A stretch of DNA of 51,354 nt from an uncultured Alistipes sp. (GTDB lineage Bacteria; Bacteroidota; Bacteroidia; Bacteroidales; Rikenellaceae): positions 1 through 51,354 of the forward strand of contig CASELE010000008.1 of the NCBI GenBank assembly GCA_949288735.1, read 5' to 3'. The translations under genes were made by a program, and so were the position numbers. Within the stretch, counting starts at the first letter, position 1. Each line of letters begins with the position of its first letter. Positions 37,614 to 45,287 of this stretch are shown here, one piece after another. Below the pieces are notes generated by a model. It was not told the origin of the DNA and ran no database searches. It saw only the letters and a list, made by a program, of their open reading frames with translations.

Positions 37614-38939
37614 TCACCGGATGACGCGCACCCAGTCGCTCAGATCGCTATCCTCAATACCCAGATAGTCGAGCGCCACCGCCTTCACCTTGTAATAGCT
37701 GGTACCGCTCAGCGGATTCTGGTCGACGAGCACCCCCCTGCCGCCCGACGTGCCGCTCACGGCCGTGATGCGGGAATAGGAACCCGAGGCGCTGCGCGAC
37801 CGGTAGAGTTCGTACCGATAGGCCAGCGTCACCTCTTCGAACGAGATCTGCACGAAGCTGTCGGTCGGGCGGCTGTAGGCCTCGAGACCAGTCGGAGTAT
37901 CGAGCTTCTCCAGGGTACCGCCGCCCGAGCCCGAGCCCGACGAACGGAAGCTGCAGGTCACGCGGGCCGACGGCTCGCTCAGATTGTAGTCGGCATCGGC
38001 GGCCACCACCCAGAAGGTATAGGTGCCGTCGACCATCCGCGACCATTCGAAGTCGGCGGAGGTAGCCGGAGCGGAGATGGTCTCGAAGGTTTCGATGTCG
38101 TAGGGGGCGGGACGGACATTCCACACCTGATAGCGGGCCGCACCGGGGACCGCATTCCACGACACGGTGATGGCGTTGCCGCTCTGGACGGCACGCACGC
38201 CTGTCGGCGCGGTGAGCTCCGCGGGTTCGTCCGCGGCATCGGAGACCTCCACGCGCACCCAGTCGCTCGGCTCGCTCTCGGCCGAGCCGCGGCAGGCCGT
38301 CACCCGATAGTAGTTGAGCCCCTGCCGGGGCGAAGCGTCGGCAGCGGAGGTTCCCGCGACGGAGGTCAGCTGCACGTATCCGCTTCCGGACTCCGCACTG
38401 CGGTAGACCCTATACCGGTCGGCATCCGGAACCGCACGCCACGACAGCTGCACGCTCCCGCCCGAGAGTCGGGCGGAGAGGCCCTCAGGGGTCGCGGGGA
38501 GCGACTCCGAGCCGTCGCCGGTACCGCCGGACGGATCGTCGGGAAGGTCCGGATCGTCGGCAAAGCCGCTCCAGAGACACGAGGTCACGGAATTGCCGGC
38601 CGAAAAGAGCGTACCGTCCGGTCCGTTGCGCAGCGACAGGACACGGTAGTACACCCGCACCGGGGTTTCGCCTGCGGAGGAGTGGTCGCGGTTGTCCGTA
38701 TAGGAGGTGGCTCCCGTCGTGCTTATATTGCCGAAGAGCTCGCCGTCGTAACCAGACTGCACCATGTAGCCGTCGACGCCCGCCACGGCCTGCCATTCGA
38801 TCCGTATGCCGCGCTGCGTCGCGCGGGCCGTCAGTCCAGCCGGGTCGGGAATCGTAGCTCCCGCCCCGGCGTCGTCCTTGCCGCAGCCGGCCAGAAGGAC
38901 GGAGAGGAGCACGAACGACAGACAATAAAAGTGTTTCAT
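37614..38939 (-). CDS. Lipoprotein with four fibronectin type III-like domains
   Basis: A 441-aa secreted lipoprotein of unknown role. The N terminus has a hydrophobic signal ending in the lipobox LLAG-Cys19, followed by KDDAGAG. Four FN3-like domains follow at about 30-115, 142-215, 222-310 and 333-441. Each has the early Trp strand (for example IRIEWQAVAGVDGY and VQLSWRAVPDADRY) and a late Tyr strand (YYRVTACRG, YYKVKAVALD). A Gly-Ser-rich linker separates domains 3 and 4. The end SDLSDWVRVIR resembles the end of domain 2 (SEPSDWVRVEVSD), suggesting domain duplication. No catalytic module is visible, so adhesion or carbohydrate binding is only a guess. Confidence 0.8.
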   Translation of the reverse strand: MKHFYCLSFVLLSVLLAGCGKDDAGAGATIPDPAGLTARATQRGIRIEWQAVAGVDGYMVQSGYDGELFGNISTTGATSYTDNRDHSSAGETPVRVYYRVLSLRNGPDGTLFSAGNSVTSCLWSGFADDPDLPDDPSGGTGDGSESLPATPEGLSARLSGGSVQLSWRAVPDADRYRVYRSAESGSGYVQLTSVAGTSAADASPRQGLNYYRVTACRGSAESEPSDWVRVEVSDAADEPAELTAPTGVRAVQSGNAITVSWNAVPGAARYQVWNVRPAPYDIETFETISAPATSADFEWSRMVDGTYTFWVVAADADYNLSEPSARVTCSFRSSGSGSGGGTLEKLDTPTGLEAYSRPTDSFVQISFEEVTLAYRYELYRSRSASGSYSRITAVSGTSGGRGVLVDQNPLSGTSYYKVKAVALDYLGIEDSDLSDWVRVIR

Positions 38940-39011
38940 CTCTTTTTCTTTCTGTTGTTTAACATTCGTTTCGGTCGTCCCACCGGAAGGCTGCAGGTCG
39001 GGATCGGAGAC

Positions 39012-39155
39012 AAAAAAAAGACGTGGGACAATGCTCTATTTCCGTCTCTGAGGTCTTCGACTACCTGCCTAACAAAAAACGAGTAAAGCCCACGTTGCCG
39101 TGAGCGTTTACGCCTTACTCCTGTTAGGTCTTGAAAGTGTCGAAGTTTCAGAGAC
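39012..39155 (-). ncRNA. Compact structured RNA with T-run, 6S-like candidate
   Basis: The 436-base gap between two genes holds a long imperfect hairpin. On the minus strand GTCTCTGA pairs with TCAGAGAC (8 bp), TTCGAC with GTCGAA, CCTAAC with GTTAGG, and GAGTAA with TTACTC. The tip has two small hairpins, GCG-TAAA-CGC and CACG-GCAA-CGTG; the second has a GNRA loop only on this strand. A 10-by-6 internal bubble lies in the middle. AGACG...CGTCT and eight Ts (39019-39012) follow. A rod with a central bubble resembles 6S RNA, but a leader element of the FN3 lipoprotein gene (73 bases downstream) is equally possible. Confidence 0.6.
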
Positions 39156-39265
39156 AAGAATAAAAGCTAACGCTTAACCGATATGTGCGATATATGTGTG
39201 TGTCTCTCCGTCCCGTTCGGTTCGGGTTATTTCATAGGCTCGTTGTTTTGGAAAACTCTTTTCCG

Positions 39266-39273
39266 CAAATGTA
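39266..39273 (-). promoter_or_regulatory. Promoter -7 box upstream of the structured RNA
   Basis: TACATTTG on the minus strand matches TAnnTTTG. Transcription would start near 39259 and run into the structured RNA and then the FN3 lipoprotein. The -33 element is poor. Confidence 0.45.
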
Positions 39274-39309
39274 GACATTTTTTCACGACAATGCATCCGA
39301 CGGCCCCGC

Positions 39310-39352
39310 AAAAATACGGCGGAGGCGGAAAAGCCGCAGCCTTTCCGCCTCC
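39310..39352 (-). terminator. Terminator after the outer-membrane barrel gene
   Basis: GGAGGCGGAAA (39321-39331) pairs with TTTCCGCCTCC (39342-39352), 11 bp, starting 24 bases past the stop at 39376. The minus strand then has GCCGTATTTTT, a modest T-run at 39314-39310. Confidence 0.65.
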
Positions 39353-39375
39353 GGTCACCCTTTCGCGCACACTCC

Positions 39376-40776
39376 TCAGTGCCGCGTACGGTCGGGGAAG
39401 CATCCCCCCTCCTTCGGCCGCGAGATGGGCACGGCCAGACCGAAGTAGAAGTTCGCCGCCTTCATGCCCACCGGCAGCGGCACGCCCCGGGTCCAGCGCA
39501 GGCCGACATAGTCGGCGCCGAGGAAGAAGTTGATCCACGAGGGGTGGAAGTTGAGCGCCAGACCGAAGATACCCATCCTGTTCTGCACGATCGAATGGCT
39601 CAGCGTGCCCGAGAACCAGTGCAGCGGCCGGAAGTTGGCCGAAAGGGTCAGCTCGCTCGAGGTATGCGTGCCGCAGAAGCGGATCTGCGACAGCAGGCCG
39701 AAGCCGATACGGTCTTCGAGGATGTTGTACTCGGCGCCGAGGTTGAGCGTGGCGTTCAGCATCCTCGACAAGGCCGCGGGCTCGCTGACGACGGCCATCA
39801 CGTCGTCCGGTGTATCGTAGTCGAAGTCGTCGGCGTCGAAATCGTAGCCGCGGAAGGAGACCGATTGCTCCTCGACGGCGATCCGGAGCGCTCCGGAACT
39901 GCTCCAGCGGATGAAGCCGAGATCGTTCAAACCTACCGACACACGCAGCCGGTCGTCAAGAAAACGCGTCGAAGCGCCGAGATCGAAGGCGAGACCCCAG
40001 CCTCCCCGACCGCCGCCCGGGCCGAAGTCACCGTCGAGGGCGTCGGAGAGCGGCATCCGGCCATACCGCGTCGAATAGTCCATGAACATGACGTTGGCCG
40101 AGATGTCTCCCGAAAAATCGGCACGCCACTCCTCCTCGCCCGTGCAGACGTCGAGGCGCGTAACGTCGGCCCGGACCTGGGCCAGTCCGACGAGACCCTT
40201 GACGCGGGCACCCACCTCGACCCGATGGTCGAGAATCTCGACCGGGAAAGCGGCGCCGAAGGCGAATTCGAGCCAGTTGTCCGATTCGAAACGGAAACGG
40301 TCCATGTCGTAGGTGCCGTTGCCCGGGCGTTTGAGCAACTCGAAGAACTCTTTCGGCACCGTGAGCGAACTCTCCGACCGCAGGTTGAGGTTGAACGACC
40401 AGAAGTAGCGGCGTGTGAACGAGCCGAAGCCCAGCAGATTCTCGCGCAGCGAGACGTCGACGTGGTTGTTGCGCCGCATGCGGTGCAGGAAATCCCGGGC
40501 GTCGACCGACTCGTGCATGAAGGTAACCACCCCCGAACCGTCGGGCGACGGATAGAGGAAATTACGCACCGACAGGAAGTTGCTGTTCACATCCACGCCA
40601 ATGCTTCCGATGAACGGGATGTTGACGTAGCCTCTCAGCGGGACGAACGAAGCATTCATGTCGAGCCGCTGGACGGAACCCTCCATGAAGTAGGCGCTCT
40701 TTACCTGGGCTCCGGCGCCGACGGGCACAAGGGCGAAAAGAAGCGCGGCGGACAGTATGGGCAGAAACTTTTTCAT
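39376..40776 (-). CDS. DUF5723-like Bacteroidetes outer-membrane beta-barrel protein
   Basis: A 466-aa protein with a cleavable signal (MKKFLPILSAALLFALVPVG, then AGAQ). It has many alternating amphipathic strands with aromatic ends, typical of an outer-membrane barrel (for example YFWSFNLNLRSESS and WGLAFDLGASTRF). It resembles the uncharacterised DUF5723 family of Bacteroidetes, recalled from overall pattern and not searched. The start at 40776 is the only one followed by a signal peptide. It lies 32 bases after the lipoprotein gene, so the two are probably one operon. Confidence 0.7.
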   Translation of the reverse strand: MKKFLPILSAALLFALVPVGAGAQVKSAYFMEGSVQRLDMNASFVPLRGYVNIPFIGSIGVDVNSNFLSVRNFLYPSPDGSGVVTFMHESVDARDFLHRMRRNNHVDVSLRENLLGFGSFTRRYFWSFNLNLRSESSLTVPKEFFELLKRPGNGTYDMDRFRFESDNWLEFAFGAAFPVEILDHRVEVGARVKGLVGLAQVRADVTRLDVCTGEEEWRADFSGDISANVMFMDYSTRYGRMPLSDALDGDFGPGGGRGGWGLAFDLGASTRFLDDRLRVSVGLNDLGFIRWSSSGALRIAVEEQSVSFRGYDFDADDFDYDTPDDVMAVVSEPAALSRMLNATLNLGAEYNILEDRIGFGLLSQIRFCGTHTSSELTLSANFRPLHWFSGTLSHSIVQNRMGIFGLALNFHPSWINFFLGADYVGLRWTRGVPLPVGMKAANFYFGLAVPISRPKEGGCFPDRTRH

Positions 40777-40808
40777 CGCTGTGTGTCTTTCATCTGACCG
40801 GATGCAGG

Positions 40809-42569
40809 TCACGGCCGATAGGTGATGCCGCTGCCGAGTTCGAGCACCAGGCCGGCTTCGATGTACTGATCGGGGGCAAGCGCGGCACCGGCGCCGGTCG
40901 TCTCGCCCGTGAAGCGGTAGCGCAGCAGGGCGATGTCGTTCAGCCGCCGCAGGTCGCCGTCGGCCACCTCGAGACGGATATCGAGACGCGAAGCGCGCCA
41001 CTCCTCGCCCGTCGCAGGGTCGTAGGCCTCGAGCCGTCCCTCGACCGAGGCCGTCACCCCGCCGACGGGGCTGCCGTCGGCGGCGAGGAACTCGATGGCG
41101 GGCTCGAGAGCCAGAGGAAGCGTCGAGCGGGCGTCGAGCCGCACGAGGAGCTCGTCGACCGAGAGCTCCTCGATATCGAGGTCGCCGATAGTGTCGCTCA
41201 CATCCTCCGAATCGGAGAATTCGATCCGGGCACCCTCGCGGAAGGCGAGCGGCATGCGGATCGCATAGAGGGTCTCCACGTCGTAGGGCTCCTCCTGAAA
41301 CACGATACGGTGCGGCTGCGACTCGTCGGGCTGCAGGTCGAACGACACCTCGATATACGAAGGGACGACCCGCACGAGGTCGGCCAGATTTTCGACCCGG
41401 CAGAGCTCGTAGCCCGCAGGAGCGCTCTGCGCATCGGTCACATAGAGCCGCGTGAGACGCGGTCCCTCGTCCGTGGCCGCCTCGACGCGTATGCCGCGAA
41501 TCGCCACCGAATCGAGCGCCTCGCCCGCAGCGCCGTGCGGCGTGAGGAAGATATCGCCCACCAGGGCTATGCCCAGCGGATTCCGCACATCGACGGCGAT
41601 CTGCGGAGCGACGAGATTGAGCTCGACCTCCCCTTCGCCGAGCGACCCGCTCAGGTCGCCGCAGTCGATATCCGTGGGAGTGAGGTACTCCGAAAGGTCG
41701 ATATCCGTACGGCCCGTCATGCGCACGAAGCGCATCGGCGGAAGTGTCGCCGAACAGCGGACCTCGTATTCGGCGCCGGCCGGCACGGACGAAGCATCGG
41801 CAGCCGAGACCCGGATGTCGCTCCTGATGCCGAGAAGTCCGTCGAGCATCCCCTTGCGACCCTCGTCGGTCGTGCGGACCGGAATGTCGCGAACGCCCCG
41901 CACGGGGAGGTCGGCAATCCGCACGACGGGCTCCGTGCAGGGTATCGGACCGAGCAGCAGCGCATGGCTCTCCGCATCGTAGCCGGCGACCTCCTCCACC
42001 TCGAGAAAATCGGGCAGCTCGATACGCACCTGCTCGAGCGTGCAGTCGGGCATGTCCCCGTCGAATTCCATGGTAACGACGAGACGTGCGGTCTCTCCGG
42101 TATCGCCGTCGACCACCTCGGCGAGATCGATGGCCGAAATCTCGTCGGGAAGATCGACGCTCTTCGATATGGTGCGTTCCATGACGAGATGGCCCGTCAG
42201 TTCGCCCGCTCCGTCCTCGACGAGCCGGAACGCGGCGGGACTCATGGCCGGAATCACGTCGCTCACGGGACGTATCTCGATGGCCGAAACCGTGTCGCGG
42301 ACCGAATCTTCGATGCGGTAGGCGTAGTAGCCCTCGTCCGTATCCAGCCGGAGGGTATCCATCCCGCTGTCGGCGAGCAGGTCGCGCACGCTCTGGCGCT
42401 CGACGCGGCCGAGCGGCAGGGTGATACCGTCGGCTCCGAAGGTGATCTCGGTATCGACCTCGTTCAGATCGTAGCGGTCATCCACGCACGCGGCGAAGAG
42501 CAGCAGCCCCAGCACGCATGCGGCGAGGGGGCGCAGCAGCGGCGCGGATCCGCGAAAAAACTGATACAT
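40809..42569 (-). CDS. Large Bacteroidetes lipoprotein of unknown function
   Basis: A 586-aa protein with a hydrophobic N terminus and the lipobox LFAA-Cys28, followed by VDDRYDLNEVDTEITFG. This opening is common among uncharacterised Bacteroidetes lipoproteins. The rest is rich in Asp and Glu and in predicted beta strands, with no catalytic motif that I recognise. It precedes the barrel gene by 32 bases, so the pair may form an outer-membrane complex of lipoprotein plus barrel. That is inference. Confidence 0.75.
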   Translation of the reverse strand: MYQFFRGSAPLLRPLAACVLGLLLFAACVDDRYDLNEVDTEITFGADGITLPLGRVERQSVRDLLADSGMDTLRLDTDEGYYAYRIEDSVRDTVSAIEIRPVSDVIPAMSPAAFRLVEDGAGELTGHLVMERTISKSVDLPDEISAIDLAEVVDGDTGETARLVVTMEFDGDMPDCTLEQVRIELPDFLEVEEVAGYDAESHALLLGPIPCTEPVVRIADLPVRGVRDIPVRTTDEGRKGMLDGLLGIRSDIRVSAADASSVPAGAEYEVRCSATLPPMRFVRMTGRTDIDLSEYLTPTDIDCGDLSGSLGEGEVELNLVAPQIAVDVRNPLGIALVGDIFLTPHGAAGEALDSVAIRGIRVEAATDEGPRLTRLYVTDAQSAPAGYELCRVENLADLVRVVPSYIEVSFDLQPDESQPHRIVFQEEPYDVETLYAIRMPLAFREGARIEFSDSEDVSDTIGDLDIEELSVDELLVRLDARSTLPLALEPAIEFLAADGSPVGGVTASVEGRLEAYDPATGEEWRASRLDIRLEVADGDLRRLNDIALLRYRFTGETTGAGAALAPDQYIEAGLVLELGSGITYRP

Positions 42570-42598
42570 GATTGAATGATTGTCGCTTGGTTTGGCCG

Positions 42599-42606
42599 CA
42601 AATATA
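42599..42606 (-). promoter_or_regulatory. Promoter -7 box of the lipoprotein/barrel operon
   Basis: TATATTTG on the minus strand ends 29 bases before the ATG at 42569. No clear -33 element. The 161-base gap to uvrC is otherwise AT-rich spacer with divergent promoters. Confidence 0.5.
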
Positions 42607-42715
42607 GGTACATTTCGTTACATTCCCACTGTATTCTGGTTATTTTTTCCCGTATATTGTCCTTTCCGTCCGAACGGAGCGCACTCCGCCCCGCGCGCTT
42701 TTCGGGGAAATATTG

Positions 42716-42723
42716 TACTTTTG
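42716..42723 (+). promoter_or_regulatory. Promoter -7 box of uvrC
   Basis: TACTTTTG matches TAnnTTTG and ends 7 bases before the uvrC ATG, so the mRNA should be nearly leaderless. No good -33 element. Confidence 0.55.
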
Positions 42724-42730
42724 CAGCCGT

Positions 42731-44566
42731 ATGGCCGGCGATACGAACGAAGAGGGCCTCACGCCCCGGGAACAGGCGGCCCTGCTTCCCCTCTCGCCCG
42801 GGGTCTACCAGTTCGTGGACCGCACCGGACGCATCATCTACGTGGGCAAGGCCAAGAGCCTGCGCCGACGCGTGGGCTCCTATTTCGTACAGAGCCGCGA
42901 ACACAGCGCCAAGGTGCGGGCCATGGTCCGGCAGATCGCCGCCATCCGCCATATCGTGGTCGACAGCGAAGGAGACGCCCTGCTGCTCGAGAACTCCCTG
43001 ATCAAGACCCTCCAGCCCCGCTACAACATCCTGCTGAAGGACGACAAAAGCTATCCGTGGATCGTCGTACGCCGCGAGCACTTCCCGCGCGTGCAGTCCA
43101 CACGGCAGCTCGTACGCGACGGGTCGCAGTATTTCGGTCCCTACTCCTCGGGGATGATGCAGCGCAGCGTGCTGGAGTTCGTGCGTGAGGTTGTGCCGCT
43201 GCGCACCTGCCGGCTCGACCTCTCGCCCCAGGCGATCGCACGGGGCCGCTACACGGTCTGCCTGCAATACCACCTGGGCAACTGCCGCGGTCCCTGCATC
43301 GGGGCCCAGAGCGAGGAGGAGTACGACCGTCTGGTCGGGATGGTCGTGTCGGTACTGAAGGGCGACCTGCGACCCGTGCGCGCCTATCTCGAGACGGAGA
43401 TGGCCCGCGCGGCCGAAGCGCTGCGCTTCGAGGCGGCACAACGCTTCAAACAGAGACTCGAGGCGCTCGACAACTACTCGAGCCGCTCGGTCATCGTCAG
43501 CGCGAAGATCGTCGACGTCGACGTCTTCTCGCTGCTCGTGGAGGAGGAGGCGGCCTACTGCAACTTCGTGCGCATCCGCCACGGCTCCGTCACGGGCGTC
43601 TACACGGTGCGGCTCTCGACGGGCATCGACGACGACCGCCCCGCCATGCTCGCGCTCGCCATACGGCACGCCGTCGAGGAGGTCATCGCCGACGGCCGCC
43701 TCGCACGCGAGGTGATCGTCCCCTTCCTCCCGGCGGCCGCACAACTCTTCGACGGCGTGACCTTCACCGTACCCAAACGGGGCGAAAAGCTCGACCTGCT
43801 CGAGTTCTCGCAGCGCAGCGCCCGCATCTACCGTGCCGAGCAGCTCAGGAATCTCGAGATACGCAACCCGGCACGCCATACCGAGCGCCTCATGGAGGCC
43901 ATGCGCCGCGAGCTGCGCCTGGAACGGGCGCCGCGCCACATCGAGTGTTTCGACAACTCGAACCTGCAGGGTACACACCCCGTGGCCTCGTGCGTCGTCT
44001 TCCGCGACGGCAGGCCCTCGCGCCGCGAATACCGCCACTACAACGTGAAGAGCGTCGTGGGACCAGACGACTTCGCCTCGATGCGCGAGATCGTCGGACG
44101 ACGCTACGGCCGCCTGCTCGCCGAAGGTGCCGAACTCCCGGACCTCGTCGTCGTCGACGGAGGCAAAGGTCAGCTGTCGAGCGCCTACGCCGTGCTGCAG
44201 GAGCTGGGCATCGCCGACCGGGTGCCAGTCGTGGGGCTGGCCAAACGCATCGAGGAGGTCTTCTACCCGAACGACCCCATGCCCTACTACCTCAGCCGCA
44301 CGGGCGAGCCGCTCAAGGTGATCTGCCATCTCAGGGACGAGGCCCACCGCTTCGGCATCACCTTCCACCGGCAGAAGAGAAGCAATGACTTCATACACAG
44401 TGAGCTGGAACAGATTGCCGGCATCGGACCGAAAAGCATCGAAGAGTTGCTCCGCCGCTTCCGCACGGTGGCGCGCGTGCGGAGCGCCTCGCTCGACGAA
44501 CTCACCGCCCTGCTCGGTCCGGCCAAGGGGCGGCGCGTCCACGCCCACTTCCACGGCGATGCCTGA
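42731..44566 (+). CDS. uvrC: UvrABC system protein C (excision nuclease)
   Basis: UvrC makes both incisions around a DNA lesion with UvrB. The 611-aa protein shows, in order: the GIY-YIG nuclease (LPLSPGVYQF...IIYVGKAKSLRRRVGSYF, about 24-60); a UVR UvrB-binding motif (ALRFEAAQRFKQRLEAL); the RNase H-like nuclease with acidic residues in IECFDNSNLQG and LVVVDGGKGQLS; and a C-terminal helix-hairpin-helix (IAGIGPKSIEELLRRF). A frame extension to 42713 was rejected because it covers the promoter box. The gene is single, just before tRNA-Leu. Confidence 0.96.
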   Translation: MAGDTNEEGLTPREQAALLPLSPGVYQFVDRTGRIIYVGKAKSLRRRVGSYFVQSREHSAKVRAMVRQIAAIRHIVVDSEGDALLLENSLIKTLQPRYNILLKDDKSYPWIVVRREHFPRVQSTRQLVRDGSQYFGPYSSGMMQRSVLEFVREVVPLRTCRLDLSPQAIARGRYTVCLQYHLGNCRGPCIGAQSEEEYDRLVGMVVSVLKGDLRPVRAYLETEMARAAEALRFEAAQRFKQRLEALDNYSSRSVIVSAKIVDVDVFSLLVEEEAAYCNFVRIRHGSVTGVYTVRLSTGIDDDRPAMLALAIRHAVEEVIADGRLAREVIVPFLPAAAQLFDGVTFTVPKRGEKLDLLEFSQRSARIYRAEQLRNLEIRNPARHTERLMEAMRRELRLERAPRHIECFDNSNLQGTHPVASCVVFRDGRPSRREYRHYNVKSVVGPDDFASMREIVGRRYGRLLAEGAELPDLVVVDGGKGQLSSAYAVLQELGIADRVPVVGLAKRIEEVFYPNDPMPYYLSRTGEPLKVICHLRDEAHRFGITFHRQKRSNDFIHSELEQIAGIGPKSIEELLRRFRTVARVRSASLDELTALLGPAKGRRVHAHFHGDA

Positions 44567-44651
44567 GACCGCCGCGAAGACGCAGGACGGCGCGAGAGCG
44601 AAGAGACGGATGATGCGCGGAGGCGGACGACGCGGAGAGACGGAAGAGAAA

Positions 44652-44682
44652 TTGCTCGTGTCGATTTTTTTGCATACATTTG
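44652..44682 (+). promoter_or_regulatory. Promoter of tRNA-Leu(CAA)
   Basis: TTG (44652-44654), 20 bases, then TACATTTG (44675-44682), a full Bacteroidetes match. Transcription would start about 30 bases before the tRNA. Confidence 0.75.
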
Positions 44683-44716
44683 CATGCCCGCTCCGCACGG
44701 AGCGCCGCACGACGAG

Positions 44717-44800
44717 GCCCGGATGGCGGAATCGGTAGACGCGTTGGTCTCAAACACCAATGGCAGCAATGCCGTGCCGGTTCGACCCCGGCTCCGGGTA
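44717..44800 (+). tRNA. tRNA-Leu, anticodon CAA
   Basis: An 84-base cloverleaf with a long variable arm (class II). The acceptor arms GCCCGGA and TCCGGGT pair with one G-U. The anticodon stem TTGGT/ACCAA encloses CTCAAAC, giving anticodon CAA for UUG codons. The T arm is GCCGG-TTCGACC-CCGGC and the discriminator is A. CCA is not encoded. It marks the left edge of the AT-rich segment. Confidence 0.96.
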
Positions 44801-44802
44801 CA

Positions 44803-44834
44803 TAGAGGACTGAAAATCAGTCCTCTATTTTTTT
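44803..44834 (+). terminator. Strong intrinsic terminator after tRNA-Leu(CAA)
   Basis: TAGAGGACTGA pairs perfectly over 11 bp with TCAGTCCTCTA around AAA and is followed by seven Ts. It begins 3 bases after the tRNA. Confidence 0.93.
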
Positions 44835-44922
44835 GCAGAACCAAAAGAATCCGACACCCAAAATTTGAGCGGCCTTCAGCCCGACACAGAAGACCGCTCC
44901 GCGAACGATTTTCAAAGGTTCG

Positions 44923-45276
44923 TTATTTCGCTGTTGCTAATGTTTGATATAAAGCCTCAGCCGCATAATAGACATCTGCAAATACCACGTCTTTGCCGTC
45001 AATCGAGATGGAGCATTGGCCGTCGGGCAAATACTTGATGTATCCAGTCTTGCCATCTGAGAATCTTGTCGAGCCATTTACGACAACATAGGTTATCCCA
45101 CTTCCTCGGATGGCTCCAGTGATTCGCTCATCTTGGCGAATGGCCGGACCGGGTTGTTCCTTTACGAAATAACGCCTCATGGCCCGGATGTCGGAAGCAA
45201 TTTGGAAAAACTTAACGAGAGTAACTATGGAGACAATCGCTACTATGATACTGAAAATTAAATACAAATTTCCCAT
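44923..45276 (-). CDS. Small hypothetical membrane protein
   Basis: A 117-aa protein of unknown function. One N-terminal membrane helix (about residues 4-22, LYLIFSIIVAIVSIVTLVK) is followed by a soluble domain with TGYIKYLPDGQCSISIDG. An ATG 8 codons upstream (45300) would overlap the previous gene by 13 bases and is an alternative start. Base composition is AT-rich, unlike the flanking core genes. It follows the HsdR-N-domain gene on the same strand, so they probably share a transcript. Confidence 0.6.
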   Translation of the reverse strand: MGNLYLIFSIIVAIVSIVTLVKFFQIASDIRAMRRYFVKEQPGPAIRQDERITGAIRGSGITYVVVNGSTRFSDGKTGYIKYLPDGQCSISIDGKDVVFADVYYAAEALYQTLATAK

Positions 45277-45287
45277 ATTATAAAAAT

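Noticed and set aside
42464..44710. Long minus-strand open frame opposite uvrC
   Set aside because: uvrC on the plus strand has all its domains and its own promoter. The antisense translation resembles nothing.
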